A stretch of DNA of 64,000 nucleotides from Cellulomonas carbonis (GTDB lineage Bacteria > Actinomycetota > Actinomycetes > Actinomycetales > Cellulomonadaceae), in assembly GCF_014636275.1 (NCBI RefSeq), contig NZ_BMEB01000002.1, positions 682,001 to 746,000 on the forward strand, given 5' to 3'. Numbering within the stretch: the first letter of the stretch is position 1; each line of letters starts with the position of its first letter. Below are positions 27,208 through 35,935 of the stretch, in pieces. The position numbers and the translations under genes were made by a program. The notes beneath the pieces were generated by a model that saw only the letters and a program-made list of their open reading frames with translations, ran no database searches and was not told the DNA's origin.

Positions 27208-28581
27208 ATGAACCTGCTCGACCGACGTCGCACGGTGGCGCCGTCCGGGTACAACCGGTGGCTCGTGCCCCCCGCCGCGCTCGCCGTCCACCTGTCCATC
27301 GGGCAGGTCTACGCGTTCTCCGTCATCAAGGAGCCGCTCATCGAGCGCTTCTTCCCGGAGACGGGCGTCGGCACGCCGATCGCCGTCATCTTCTCGATCG
27401 CGATCGTCATGCTCGGCCTGTCCGCCGCGTTCGGCGGCGTGTGGATGGAGCGCAACGGGCCCCGCAAGGCCATGGTGCTGTCCGCGACCTTCTGGGTCAC
27501 GGGCTTCCTCGTCGCGGCGCTCGGCGTCCACCTCGGCCACCTGTGGCTCGTCTACCTCGGCTACGGCGTGATCGGCGGCATGGGCCTGGGCATCGGCTAC
27601 ATCTCGCCCGTGTCGACGCTCATCAAGTGGTTCCCGGACCGCCCGGGCCTCGCGACGGGCCTGGCGATCATGGGCTTCGGCGGTGGCGCGCTCGTGGCCG
27701 CACCCCTGACGCAGTGGCTCCTGGGCCGCTACGCGGCCGAGCCCGTCGACGCGCTCGTGCCGACGCTGCTGACGCTCGCCGCGATCTACGCGGTCCTCAT
27801 GGTCGCGGGTGCCGCGGTGATCCGGCTCCCCGCACCCGGGTGGGCGCCCGGGGGCTGGACCCCCTCGGTCAAGAAGAGCGCGATGCAGACGCACGCCGAC
27901 GTCCGGGTCCGCAACGCTGTCCGGACGCCCCAGTTCTACCTGCTCTGGATCGTGCTCTTCGTCAACGTGACGGCCGGCATCGGCATCCTCGAGGACGCCA
28001 AGCCGATGATCCTCGACTTCTTCCCCGACACCGTCACCGAGGCCTCGGCCACGGGCTTCGTCGGGCTCCTCGCGCTCGCGAACATGAGCGGCCGCCTGGG
28101 CTGGTCGAGCCTGTCCGACAAGATCGGCCGCAAGAACACGTACGTCATGTACCTCGGCGTCGGCGCCGCGCTCTACACGGTGCTCGCGCTGGCGGGCAGC
28201 ACCGCGACCGCGCTGTTCGTCACCGTCGCGTTCTTCATCGTGACGTTCTACGGCGGCGGCTTCGCGACCGTCCCCGCCTACCTCAAGGACCTGTTCGGCA
28301 AGCTCGAGGTCGGCGCCATCCACGGCCGCCTGCTGACGGCGTGGTCCGCGGCCGGCGTCGCGGGTCCGGTCATCGTCAACTCGATCGTCGACAGCCGGCG
28401 CGAGGCCGGCCTCGAGGGCGCCGAGCTGTACATCCCGTCGATGACGGTCATGGCGTGCCTGCTCGTCGTCGGCTTCGTCGCCAACCTGCTCGTGCGTCCG
28501 GTCAGCGAACGCCACCACGAGCCCGTCCCCACGACCACGACGCCCGAGCGCGAGCTCGTCGGCGCCGCGAAGGAGGCCTGA
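27208..28581 (+). CDS. OFA-family (oxalate/formate antiporter type) MFS transporter
   Basis: A 457-residue major-facilitator protein with 12 predicted helices. N-terminal LAVHLSIGQVYAFSVIKEPL, GGMGLGIGYISPVSTLIKWFPDRPG and C-terminal YGGGFATVPAYLKDLFG are typical of the OFA family. Substrates of actinobacterial members are mostly unproven monocarboxylates or dicarboxylates. ATG 27208 has GGAAGGA upstream. A 67-residue membrane protein begins 1 bp after its stop, a pairing seen for this family. Proximity to acs makes a small organic acid plausible. Confidence 0.9.
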   Translation: MNLLDRRRTVAPSGYNRWLVPPAALAVHLSIGQVYAFSVIKEPLIERFFPETGVGTPIAVIFSIAIVMLGLSAAFGGVWMERNGPRKAMVLSATFWVTGFLVAALGVHLGHLWLVYLGYGVIGGMGLGIGYISPVSTLIKWFPDRPGLATGLAIMGFGGGALVAAPLTQWLLGRYAAEPVDALVPTLLTLAAIYAVLMVAGAAVIRLPAPGWAPGGWTPSVKKSAMQTHADVRVRNAVRTPQFYLLWIVLFVNVTAGIGILEDAKPMILDFFPDTVTEASATGFVGLLALANMSGRLGWSSLSDKIGRKNTYVMYLGVGAALYTVLALAGSTATALFVTVAFFIVTFYGGGFATVPAYLKDLFGKLEVGAIHGRLLTAWSAAGVAGPVIVNSIVDSRREAGLEGAELYIPSMTVMACLLVVGFVANLLVRPVSERHHEPVPTTTTPERELVGAAKEA

Positions 28582-28582
28582 C

Positions 28583-28786
28583 ATGGCTGCAGTGACGACC
28601 CCCGCGACGGCCGCTCCCGCCGCGGACGCGACGAGCGAGGCCGCGCCCGGCGCGCCCGCGGTCGACGCGGTCGGCGGCCCGACGGCGCTCCGGGCGGGCG
28701 CCCTGGCGCTGTGGGGCGTCGTCGGCACGCTCCTCGGCTACGGGATCCTGCAGACGGCGATCAAGGCGTCGGCGCTCTTCTCGTGA
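28583..28786 (+). CDS. MFS transporter small subunit
   Basis: A 67-residue protein with an Ala/Pro-rich N-terminus and one helix, ALWGVVGTLLGYGILQTAIKA. AGGAGG lies at 28571-28576 and the ATG follows the carrier stop by one base, so expression is coupled. Genomes with this OFA carrier often have such a one-helix partner, named a small subunit. Its mechanistic role is unknown. Confidence 0.75.
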   Translation: MAAVTTPATAAPAADATSEAAPGAPAVDAVGGPTALRAGALALWGVVGTLLGYGILQTAIKASALFS

Positions 28787-28845
28787 CGGCCGCGACGGCG
28801 GCGGCGGCAGGAATGCCGTCGCCGCCCTCGTCGTTGAGGGGGACC

Positions 28846-30018
28846 GTGAGCACCTCGACGTCCACCACGACCACCACCGATGCGAACGCGGCCGCGGCCG
28901 GGGCCCCTCTCGGGAGCGCGACCGCCGACGGGAGCACCGTCCCCGCGCTGTTCCGGCCGCTCGCGCTGCGCGGCCTGACGGTGCGCAACCGCGTGTGGCT
29001 GGCGCCGATGTGCCAGTACTCCGCGGTCGAGGGCGTGCCGGGCGACTGGCACCTCGTCCACCTCGCCGCGCGGGCGCACGGCGGGTTCGGGCTCCTGCTC
29101 ACCGAGGCCACGGCCGTCGTCCCCGAGGGCCGGATCACGCCCCAGGACACGGGCCTGTGGTCCGACGAGCAGGAGCACGCCTGGGCGCGCGTCGTCGACG
29201 TCGTGCACGCCGCGGGCGCGCCCGTCGCGGTGCAGCTCGCGCACGCGGGGCGCAAGGCCTCGACGTACCGGCCGTGGGACACCCGCCGCGGGACGGTCCC
29301 GCCCGAGGACGGCGGCTGGCCGACCGTCGCGCCGTCGGCCGTCGCCTTCGAGGGCTACGCCGAGCCGACCGCGATGACGACGGAGCAGGTCCAGGACGTG
29401 GTCCGGGCGTTCGCCGACGCGGCCGCGCGCGCCGACCGCGCGGGCTTCGACGCCGTCGAGGTGCACGCCGCGCACGGCTACCTGCTGCACCAGTTCCTCT
29501 CCCCGCTGTCGAACCACCGGGCCGACGCGTACGGCGGGACCCCCGAGAACCGGGCCCGCTTGCTGCGCGAGGTCGTCGCGGCGGTCCGTGCGGCCTGGCC
29601 CGAGGACAAGCCGGTGCTCGTGCGCGTCTCCGCGACCGACTGGGTCGAGGGCGGCCTCACGCCCGACGACGTCGCCGCGGCGCTGGTGTCGCTCGACGGC
29701 GTCGACCTGGTCGACGTGTCGAGCGGCGGTCTCGTCCCCGCGACCATCCCCGTCGGCACGGGCTACCAGGTGCCGCTGGCCAGGCACGTCGGCGAGGTGA
29801 CCGGGCTGCCCGTGTCCGCCGTAGGCCTGCTCACGGACGCCACCGAGGCCGAGGCCGTGCTCGTCGCAGGCGACGCGGACGCCGTCATGGTGGGCCGCGC
29901 CGCGCTGCGGGACCCGATGTGGCCGCTCCGCGCGGCGCACGAGCTCGGCGTCCCCGTCGCCCCCGACGGTCCCGCGCCGTGGCCCGCGCAGTACCTGCGG
30001 GGGACGTTCGCGGGCTGA
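28846..30018 (+). CDS. NADH:flavin oxidoreductase / old yellow enzyme (YqjM-like)
   Basis: A 390-residue FMN-dependent ene-reductase barrel. It has the thermophilic/YqjM-type Cys in VWLAPMCQYSAVEG, VQLAHAGRKAS, the substrate His pair in VEVHAAHGYLLHQFLSP, the NHRADAYGG block and the phosphate-binding ADAVMVGRAALRDP. It reduces activated C=C bonds with NAD(P)H, often in detoxification. GTG 28846 with GAGGGGGA upstream is preferred; ATG 28813 would add eleven residues. A Ser/Thr repeat (STSTSTTTTT) follows the start. Confidence 0.92.
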   Translation: MSTSTSTTTTTDANAAAAGAPLGSATADGSTVPALFRPLALRGLTVRNRVWLAPMCQYSAVEGVPGDWHLVHLAARAHGGFGLLLTEATAVVPEGRITPQDTGLWSDEQEHAWARVVDVVHAAGAPVAVQLAHAGRKASTYRPWDTRRGTVPPEDGGWPTVAPSAVAFEGYAEPTAMTTEQVQDVVRAFADAAARADRAGFDAVEVHAAHGYLLHQFLSPLSNHRADAYGGTPENRARLLREVVAAVRAAWPEDKPVLVRVSATDWVEGGLTPDDVAAALVSLDGVDLVDVSSGGLVPATIPVGTGYQVPLARHVGEVTGLPVSAVGLLTDATEAEAVLVAGDADAVMVGRAALRDPMWPLRAAHELGVPVAPDGPAPWPAQYLRGTFAG

Positions 30019-30055
30019 GCGCCGCGGTCCGTCCGGCGGCCCTCTCGCTGCCGCG

Positions 30056-31275
30056 TCAGGGGAGGGCCGCGACGGCCGCGAGCTCGCGGTCGAGCGCGCG
30101 CAGGAGCAGGTCCAGCTCGGGGACCACGCCGGGGTCGGTGATCGCGACGACCGTGAGGCGCCCCGCGTAGGACAGCGCGGCGAACGCGACGCCGACGTTC
30201 CCGGCCGTCACGGTGAGCGGGAGCAGGCCCTCGACTCGGGCGCCCGCGAGGTGCAGCACGTCCGTCGGGCCGACGAGGTTCGTCAGGAACGTGTTGACGA
30301 GGCGCTGCCGGTCGACGACCGCGCGGAACGCGCCGACGGCCGCGAGTGCGCGGAAGGCGGGGCCGACGACGGCGGCCGACGCGCCGCGGCCCGCCCGCCG
30401 GCCTGCGCGTGTCGCACCCGCGACGGCCGCCAGCCGGTCCTGGGTCGATCCGTGCACCGGCGCCGCGACCGGGATGACGCCCACCTGGTTGCCGAGCGAG
30501 TCGCCGTCGGCCGCGGGGCGGCCCGACACGGGCACCGACACCACGAGGCGCTCGACGTCCTCGCCCCGCGCCGCGAGGACCGCGCGCATCGCGCCCGTGG
30601 CGGCGACGACGAGCGCGTCGTTGACGCTCGCACCGTGCCGCCGCGTCGCCGAGCGCAGGGGAACGAGGTCGACCTCCACCGCCCCGGCCCGTCGTCGGGG
30701 ACCGGTCGGCGCGCACAACGAGCACCGCGGCGCTCGCGCCAGGCGTCGAGGAGCAGGTCGAGCGCGGTGGGAGCCGCGGACGGCTCCGGAGGCGGAACCC
30801 GGTCGGCACCGCCGCGCACCGCGCCCTCGTCGACGAGCCCGCGCAGCACCGCGAGGCCGCTCACCCCGTCCGCGAGCACGTGGTGGACGACGACGACGAC
30901 GCCGACCGCCCGGCCGTCGTCGGCGACCACCACCGCACGCCAGGGCGGCCGGCGCAGGTCGAGCGGCCGGACGACCGCGTCGGTCGTGACGTCCACGAGG
31001 CCACGTCCCGCGAGCTCGACCACCGGGACGGCGGGCAGCCGGTCGGCGTCGACCCAGTACGGGCGGCCGAGCCCGGGCGGCGGGTGGACGAGGCGCTGCC
31101 GCAGCCGCGGCACCCGGTGCAGCCGCCCGGCGACGAGCGCCGCGGTGGTGGCGGGGTCGGCGCCCGGGCCGAGCGTGAGCAGCGCGCCGACGTTCATCGG
31201 CACGGGCCCGACGTCGGTCGCGATCTGCACCAGGTCGCCGGGTGAGACCCGCTCGGGCACGGCTCTGCGCCTCAC
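30056..31275 (-). pseudogene. Wax ester synthase/diacylglycerol acyltransferase, frame broken
   Basis: Two halves of one WS/DGAT protein lie in different frames. The N-terminal half (31275 down to about 30740) has PMNVGALLTLGPG and the catalytic HHVLADG motif (VVVVVHHVLADGVSGLA). The C-terminal half (about 30718 down to 30056) has SVNDALVVAATGAMR, SVPVSGR, LGNQVGVI and NLVGPTDVLHLAG. The shift lies between 30680 and 30735, near short C and G runs (GTCCCC and CCGGGGC on the leftward strand). The repaired protein would be about 405 residues. It would esterify diacylglycerol or fatty alcohols with acyl-CoA for storage lipid. It may be a true pseudogene or a one-base assembly error. Confidence 0.8.
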
Positions 31276-31309
31276 CCCACCGACGCTAGGCGCGCGCCCG
31301 GCTCCGCGT

Positions 31310-31367
31310 CGAGATCAGAGTTCGTGTCGGCGTGTCCCGCGACGCGCCGACACGAACTCGCATCTCG
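31310..31367. repeat. 58-bp imperfect palindrome after the malic enzyme gene
   Basis: CGAGAT (31310-31315) and AGTTCGTGTCGGCG (31319-31332) are matched by CGCCGACACGAACT (31345-31358) and ATCTCG (31362-31367), giving 20 bp of stem with a 3-by-3 internal loop and a 12-nt top loop. It lies between the malic enzyme stop and the start of the WS/DGAT gene on the same strand. It is the likely terminator for malic enzyme, but longer than usual and locally AT-richer than its surroundings. Confidence 0.75.
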
Positions 31368-31403
31368 ACAGCCTTATGTCTCGACGGCGCGAGGGGCTTG
31401 CTG

Positions 31404-32843
<1,440 letters not shown>

Positions 32844-32850
32844 GGCCGTC

Positions 32851-32885
32851 ATTGTGCCGGTCCGGCCGGTGCGCGGGCCTAGCCT
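32851..32885. promoter_or_regulatory. Divergent leaderless promoters of malic enzyme and Fic-like gene
   Basis: On the leftward strand CACAAT (32851-32856) is 7 nt from ATG 32843. On the rightward strand TAGCCT (32880-32885) is 6 nt from GTG 32892. Both distances place the transcript start at the start codon. The two -10 boxes are only 23 bp apart, so the promoters must interfere. Confidence 0.5.
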
Positions 32886-32891
32886 GACGCC

Positions 32892-32963
32892 GTGCCCGAC
32901 CCCGTGCCCGACCCCGTGCCCGACCCCGTGCCCGACCCCGTGCCCGACCTCGTGCCCGGCCTC
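32892..32963 (+). repeat. 12-bp tandem repeat at the start of the Fic-like gene
   Basis: Four perfect GTGCCCGACCCC units (32892-32939) are followed by GTGCCCGACCTC and GTGCCCGGCCTC. Each unit encodes VPDP-like sequence and offers an in-frame GTG, so gain or loss of a unit changes only the N-terminal length. Confidence 0.95.
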
Positions 32964-33872
32964 GTGCGCCGTCGACCCGCCGGCGCCCCGGTCGCTGCGC
33001 CCGTCGGCCCGCACCCGCTCCGGGGGCTCGTCACGCTGGACGGCGTCGCGGCGGCCGTCGACGACGCGCGGCGCGCGTGCGAGGAGCTCCGGTGGCACCG
33101 GGCGCTGCGGCGTCAGTGGCCTGTCGCGCGCGCCGAGTCGGGCGTCCGTGCCGCGCACGCGTCGGCCGAGGTGGACGGGGTCCGGGTCCCGCTCGGCGAC
33201 GTGCGCGACGTCGCGCGGGGTGCAGCTGCAGCCCCGTCCGGACCGGCGGGGGGCACGCTGCTCGGCGCGCTGAGGGCCCAGGCCGAGGTCGAGCGGATCA
33301 TGGTCGCGCCGGGCGCGACCCAGGGACGCGGGCTGCCCTTCGCGCAGCTCCTCGCGCGGGTCCACCTTGCGGCGGTCGGCGCCCCGGCAGGCGACGACGC
33401 GGCAGGTGGCGCCGTCGGCAGACCCCGCGGCGACGGTGACGTCCCGGGCGACCTGCACGGTCTCGGCCCCGCCCCCGACGCGGTCGAGGTCGCCGAGCGC
33501 CTGCGCGTCCTCGCCGAGGTCGTCGACGCCCCGCCGGCCGCCGACGTCCCCGCGCTCGTCGTCGCGGCCGTCGCGCACGGCGAGGTGCTCGCGCTGCGCC
33601 CGTTCGCGCACGGCAACGGCCTCGTCGCGCGTGCGGTGTTCCGGCACCTGCTGACGGCGGGAGGCGTGGACCCCGTGGGGGTCGTCGTGCCCGACGTGCG
33701 GTGGGCGCGGGAGCCGCTGGTGTACGTCTCGACCGCGGCACGGTTCGCCACGGGTACCCCCGACGGCGTCGCCGCGTGGCTCGCGTACTGCGCGTCGTCG
33801 GTGCGGGCCGGCGCGGAGGAGGGACGGCGGGTCGCCGACGCGGTCCTCGCGGGGCGTCTCACCGGGGCCTGA
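32892..33872 (+). CDS. Degenerate Fic-like protein ('oxidoreductase' of the 6S locus)
   Basis: A 326-residue soluble protein. The start is six 12-bp repeats encoding MPDPVPDPVPDP-type sequence. An ASAEVDGVRVPLGDVRD segment (near residue 93) resembles the Fic N-terminal inhibitory-helix/linker region. The Fic core motif appears as LRPFAHGNGLVARAVFRHLL from residue 235: the catalytic His of HPFx[D/E]GNGR is Arg236 and the R after GNG is Leu. AMPylation by the usual mechanism is therefore unlikely. Homologues next to the HAD-phosphatase gene are called oxidoreductases in Streptomyces; I see no Rossmann fold. Function unknown. Confidence 0.75.
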   Translation: MPDPVPDPVPDPVPDPVPDLVPGLVRRRPAGAPVAAPVGPHPLRGLVTLDGVAAAVDDARRACEELRWHRALRRQWPVARAESGVRAAHASAEVDGVRVPLGDVRDVARGAAAAPSGPAGGTLLGALRAQAEVERIMVAPGATQGRGLPFAQLLARVHLAAVGAPAGDDAAGGAVGRPRGDGDVPGDLHGLGPAPDAVEVAERLRVLAEVVDAPPAADVPALVVAAVAHGEVLALRPFAHGNGLVARAVFRHLLTAGGVDPVGVVVPDVRWAREPLVYVSTAARFATGTPDGVAAWLAYCASSVRAGAEEGRRVADAVLAGRLTGA

Positions 33873-33902
33873 CGGCGCCGGATCTCGGACGTCCGGACGC
33901 AG

Positions 33903-34062
33903 AACGACGGCGACGTCCCGGAGGACGCCGCCGTCGACAGCACGGGCGGACGAGGTATCAGGCGCTGCAGATACTGCCGCAACGGGACGAGCCCGGTCAG
34001 CAGGTCCTCTCGGGGACTGGTCGCGCGTGGGTTCTCGTCGCCCGCTGTGCTGTTGTGCTTCC
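33903..34062 (-). ncRNA. ssrS: Candidate 6S/Ms1-like regulatory RNA
   Basis: A 274-bp gap without a protein gene lies between the Fic-like 'oxidoreductase' and the HAD-IB phosphatase, the place of the 6S-like RNA in Streptomyces coelicolor (SCO3558-3559) and Ms1/MTS2823 in mycobacteria (beside Rv3661). The region folds as a rod: 33938-33954 pairs with 34034-34052 (CAGCAC/GTGCTG, GGGC/GCCC, GACGAG/CTCGTC), enclosing a 79-nt bubble with small hairpins GTATC/GATAC and GGTCC/GGGAC. A 13-bp terminator follows at once (33906-33935). A possible -10 TAGAAA lies near 34065-34070, giving a transcript of about 160 nt. 6S RNAs bind RNA polymerase holoenzyme or core. Strand and ends are inferred; there is no direct sequence match from memory. 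Confidence 0.6.
33906..33935 (-). terminator. Terminator of the 6S-like RNA
   Basis: On the leftward strand GACGGCGGCGTCC-TCC-GGGACGTCGCCGTC forms a 13-bp stem with one G-T pair, followed by GTTCT. It starts 2 nt after the closing stem of the RNA. It could also end the rightward Fic-like transcript. Confidence 0.65.
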
Positions 34063-34099
34063 TTTCTACGCCTGTCCGGCCCGTCAGGGAAGGGCCCTT

Positions 34100-34115
34100 G
34101 GCCTCTCGACAGGCC
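34100..34115 (-). terminator. Hairpin after the HAD phosphatase gene
   Basis: GGCCT-GTCGAG-AGGCC on the leftward strand, 31 bp past the phosphatase stop and followed by AAGGGCCCTT. It may separate the phosphatase transcript from the small RNA. Confidence 0.4.
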
Positions 34116-34146
34116 GCTGGTGCTGGACGTGCTGAGGACCGGAAGA

Positions 34147-34938
34147 TCAGGTCCGCATGCCGGGACGCTCGCGCCGGACGAGGAGCGCCACGGCCACGAC
34201 GACGGCCGCGACGACGACGGCGGTCGGGACGGTCCGGTGCGCCGGCGGGAGTCGGGGTCGCAGCGCGACGGGCCGTCGGAAGGCGAGGACCTCCCAGCCC
34301 CGCTCGGCCGCGACCCGGCGCAGCGCACGGTCGGGGTTGACGACCGCCGCGTGCCCGACCGTGCCCAGCATGGGCACGTCCGTCACCGAGTCCGAGTACG
34401 CGTACGAGGTGGCGAGGTCGTAGCCGCGGCGGCGCGCGAGGTCGAGCACCGCCGCGGCCTTGGCCGGGCCGTACGCGTAGTGCGCGATGCGACCCGTGTA
34501 GCGCCCGTCGACGACCTCGAGGCGTGTCGCGACGACGTCGTCCGCGCCGAGCATCTGCGCGATGGGACGTACGACGTCCGAGCCGGAGGCCGACACGACG
34601 ACGACGTCGCGTCCCGCGGACTGGTGCATCCGGATGAGCTCGAGGGCCTCGGCGTAGACCGTGGGCTCGATCGACTCGCGCACCGTCTCGGCGACGATCG
34701 CGGCGACCTTGTCGACGTCCCAGCCCGCGACCATCGCGGAGAGCGTGCGTCGCAGGCGCTCGGTCTGCTGCTCGTCGGCGCGGCCCAGCAGGAACGCGGC
34801 CTGGGCGTAGGCGCTGCGCAGGACGGCCCGCCGGGTCAGCAGCCCACCCGTCCGGAACGGGCGTGAGAACGCCGTCGACGACGACGTCGCGATGATCGTC
34901 TTGTCGAGGTCGAAGAACGCCGCGCTCGTGCCGCCCAC
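34147..34938 (-). CDS. HAD-IB family phosphatase with C-terminal membrane helix
   Basis: A 263-residue SerB-like HAD hydrolase. Motif I is AAFFDLDKTI (nucleophile and acid Asp), motif II is VVVVSASGSD, and motif III/IV is AYGPAKAAAVLDLA with AYSDSVTDVPML. The last 30 residues form a hydrophobic helix (VPTAVVVAAVVVAVALLV) followed by Arg, so it is probably anchored to the inner face of the membrane. GTG 34938 has GGAGGGA upstream. Homologues (Rv3661; the SCO3558 region) flank the CpaE/Ssd-like gene, divergent as here, and have been linked to differentiation in Streptomyces. Substrate unknown. Confidence 0.9.
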   Translation of the reverse strand: MGGTSAAFFDLDKTIIATSSSTAFSRPFRTGGLLTRRAVLRSAYAQAAFLLGRADEQQTERLRRTLSAMVAGWDVDKVAAIVAETVRESIEPTVYAEALELIRMHQSAGRDVVVVSASGSDVVRPIAQMLGADDVVATRLEVVDGRYTGRIAHYAYGPAKAAAVLDLARRRGYDLATSYAYSDSVTDVPMLGTVGHAAVVNPDRALRRVAAERGWEVLAFRRPVALRPRLPPAHRTVPTAVVVAAVVVAVALLVRRERPGMRT

Positions 34939-35179
34939 CGCCGTCCCTCCGTCGTGGTGGCGCCGCTCCGCGCTGGGGCGCGGGGCCAGCCCGAGGGTAG
35001 CCAGCGACGGGCGTCGGTGCGGGGCTCCTGCACATGTGTGCACGACGTACCCGGAGCGACGGGGCCCAGCCGGTCCACAGGCCGAGCGGGCCCGCCACAC
35101 GGACCGGTCCGGGAGCCGGCATCGTCGCACCACCTCGCCGGCCGGCCCGGGCGGCGGGCGCACGACCCGAGGAGGACGA

Positions 35180-35935
35180 GTGACGGCTCACGTGATCGCC
35201 GTCGTGGGCGCCGCCGGGGGTGTCGGCACCTCGACCGTGGCGGCGCTCGTCGCACGGCGGCGCGCGCGGACGGACGGCGCACCGTGCGTGCTCGTCGACC
35301 TGGCGAGCGCGGGCGGGACCCTGGACGTGCTGCTCGGCGTCGAGGAGGTGCCGGGCGCGAGGTGGTCGCACCTGCACCGGGCGCGGGGCTCGGTCGCCCC
35401 CGACGACCTCGACGACCGGCTCGTCGGGTGGGAGGGCGTCGAGGTCCTGAGCGCAGACCGCGCCGAGGCCGGCCGTCCGGCGCCGGACGTGGTCGGCTCG
35501 GTCGTCGCGGCGCTCGTCCGACGTGGCGGGACGGTCGTGCTCGACGTGCCCTCGGCCGTCGTCGGCACCGACCGGTGGGACGCCGTCGTCGGCGCGGTGG
35601 GCTGCGTGCTCCTGTCCACCGGCCAGGACGTCCTCGGCGTCGCGGCCGCGGCCGACGTGCGCCCCCGCCTGGGTGGTGCGGACGTGCGGCTGCTCCTGCG
35701 CGGGCGGCGCGGCGCGCAGGTCGCCCCCGCCGAGGCGGCGCACGTGCTCGGCGCACCGCTCGTGGCGGTGGTGCCGACCGACCGCTCGCTGCCCCAGGCC
35801 GTGGACCGCGGCCTGGGACCTCGCACGTCGGCGCGTGGTCGCCTCGCCCGCGCCGTCGCGCGCGTCGAGGAGCGCACGCGGCCGGGCCGCGGCCGGACGC
35901 GACGCGTCGCGCCGTGGGGGCCGGTCCGTGGGTGA
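35180..35935 (+). CDS. ssd: CpaE/Ssd-like P-loop protein of the helicase/secretion neighbourhood
   Basis: A 251-residue MinD/ParA-superfamily protein with a deviant Walker A, GAAGGVGTSTVAALVA, near the N-terminus; the lysine of GKS/T is replaced, so ATP hydrolysis may be weak. VVLDVPSAVVG resembles Walker B. Known relatives are M. tuberculosis Rv3660c (septum-site determining) and CpaE-like localisers of Tad pili. GAGGAGG precedes GTG 35180. It opens a run of pilus genes with overlaps and reads divergently from the HAD phosphatase. Confidence 0.88.
   Translation: MTAHVIAVVGAAGGVGTSTVAALVARRRARTDGAPCVLVDLASAGGTLDVLLGVEEVPGARWSHLHRARGSVAPDDLDDRLVGWEGVEVLSADRAEAGRPAPDVVGSVVAALVRRGGTVVLDVPSAVVGTDRWDAVVGAVGCVLLSTGQDVLGVAAAADVRPRLGGADVRLLLRGRRGAQVAPAEAAHVLGAPLVAVVPTDRSLPQAVDRGLGPRTSARGRLARAVARVEERTRPGRGRTRRVAPWGPVRG

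Noticed and set aside
34941..35179. 6C-type RNA between HAD phosphatase and ssd, as B11 in M. tuberculosis
   Set aside because: No pair of C-rich stem-loops is visible in this gap.
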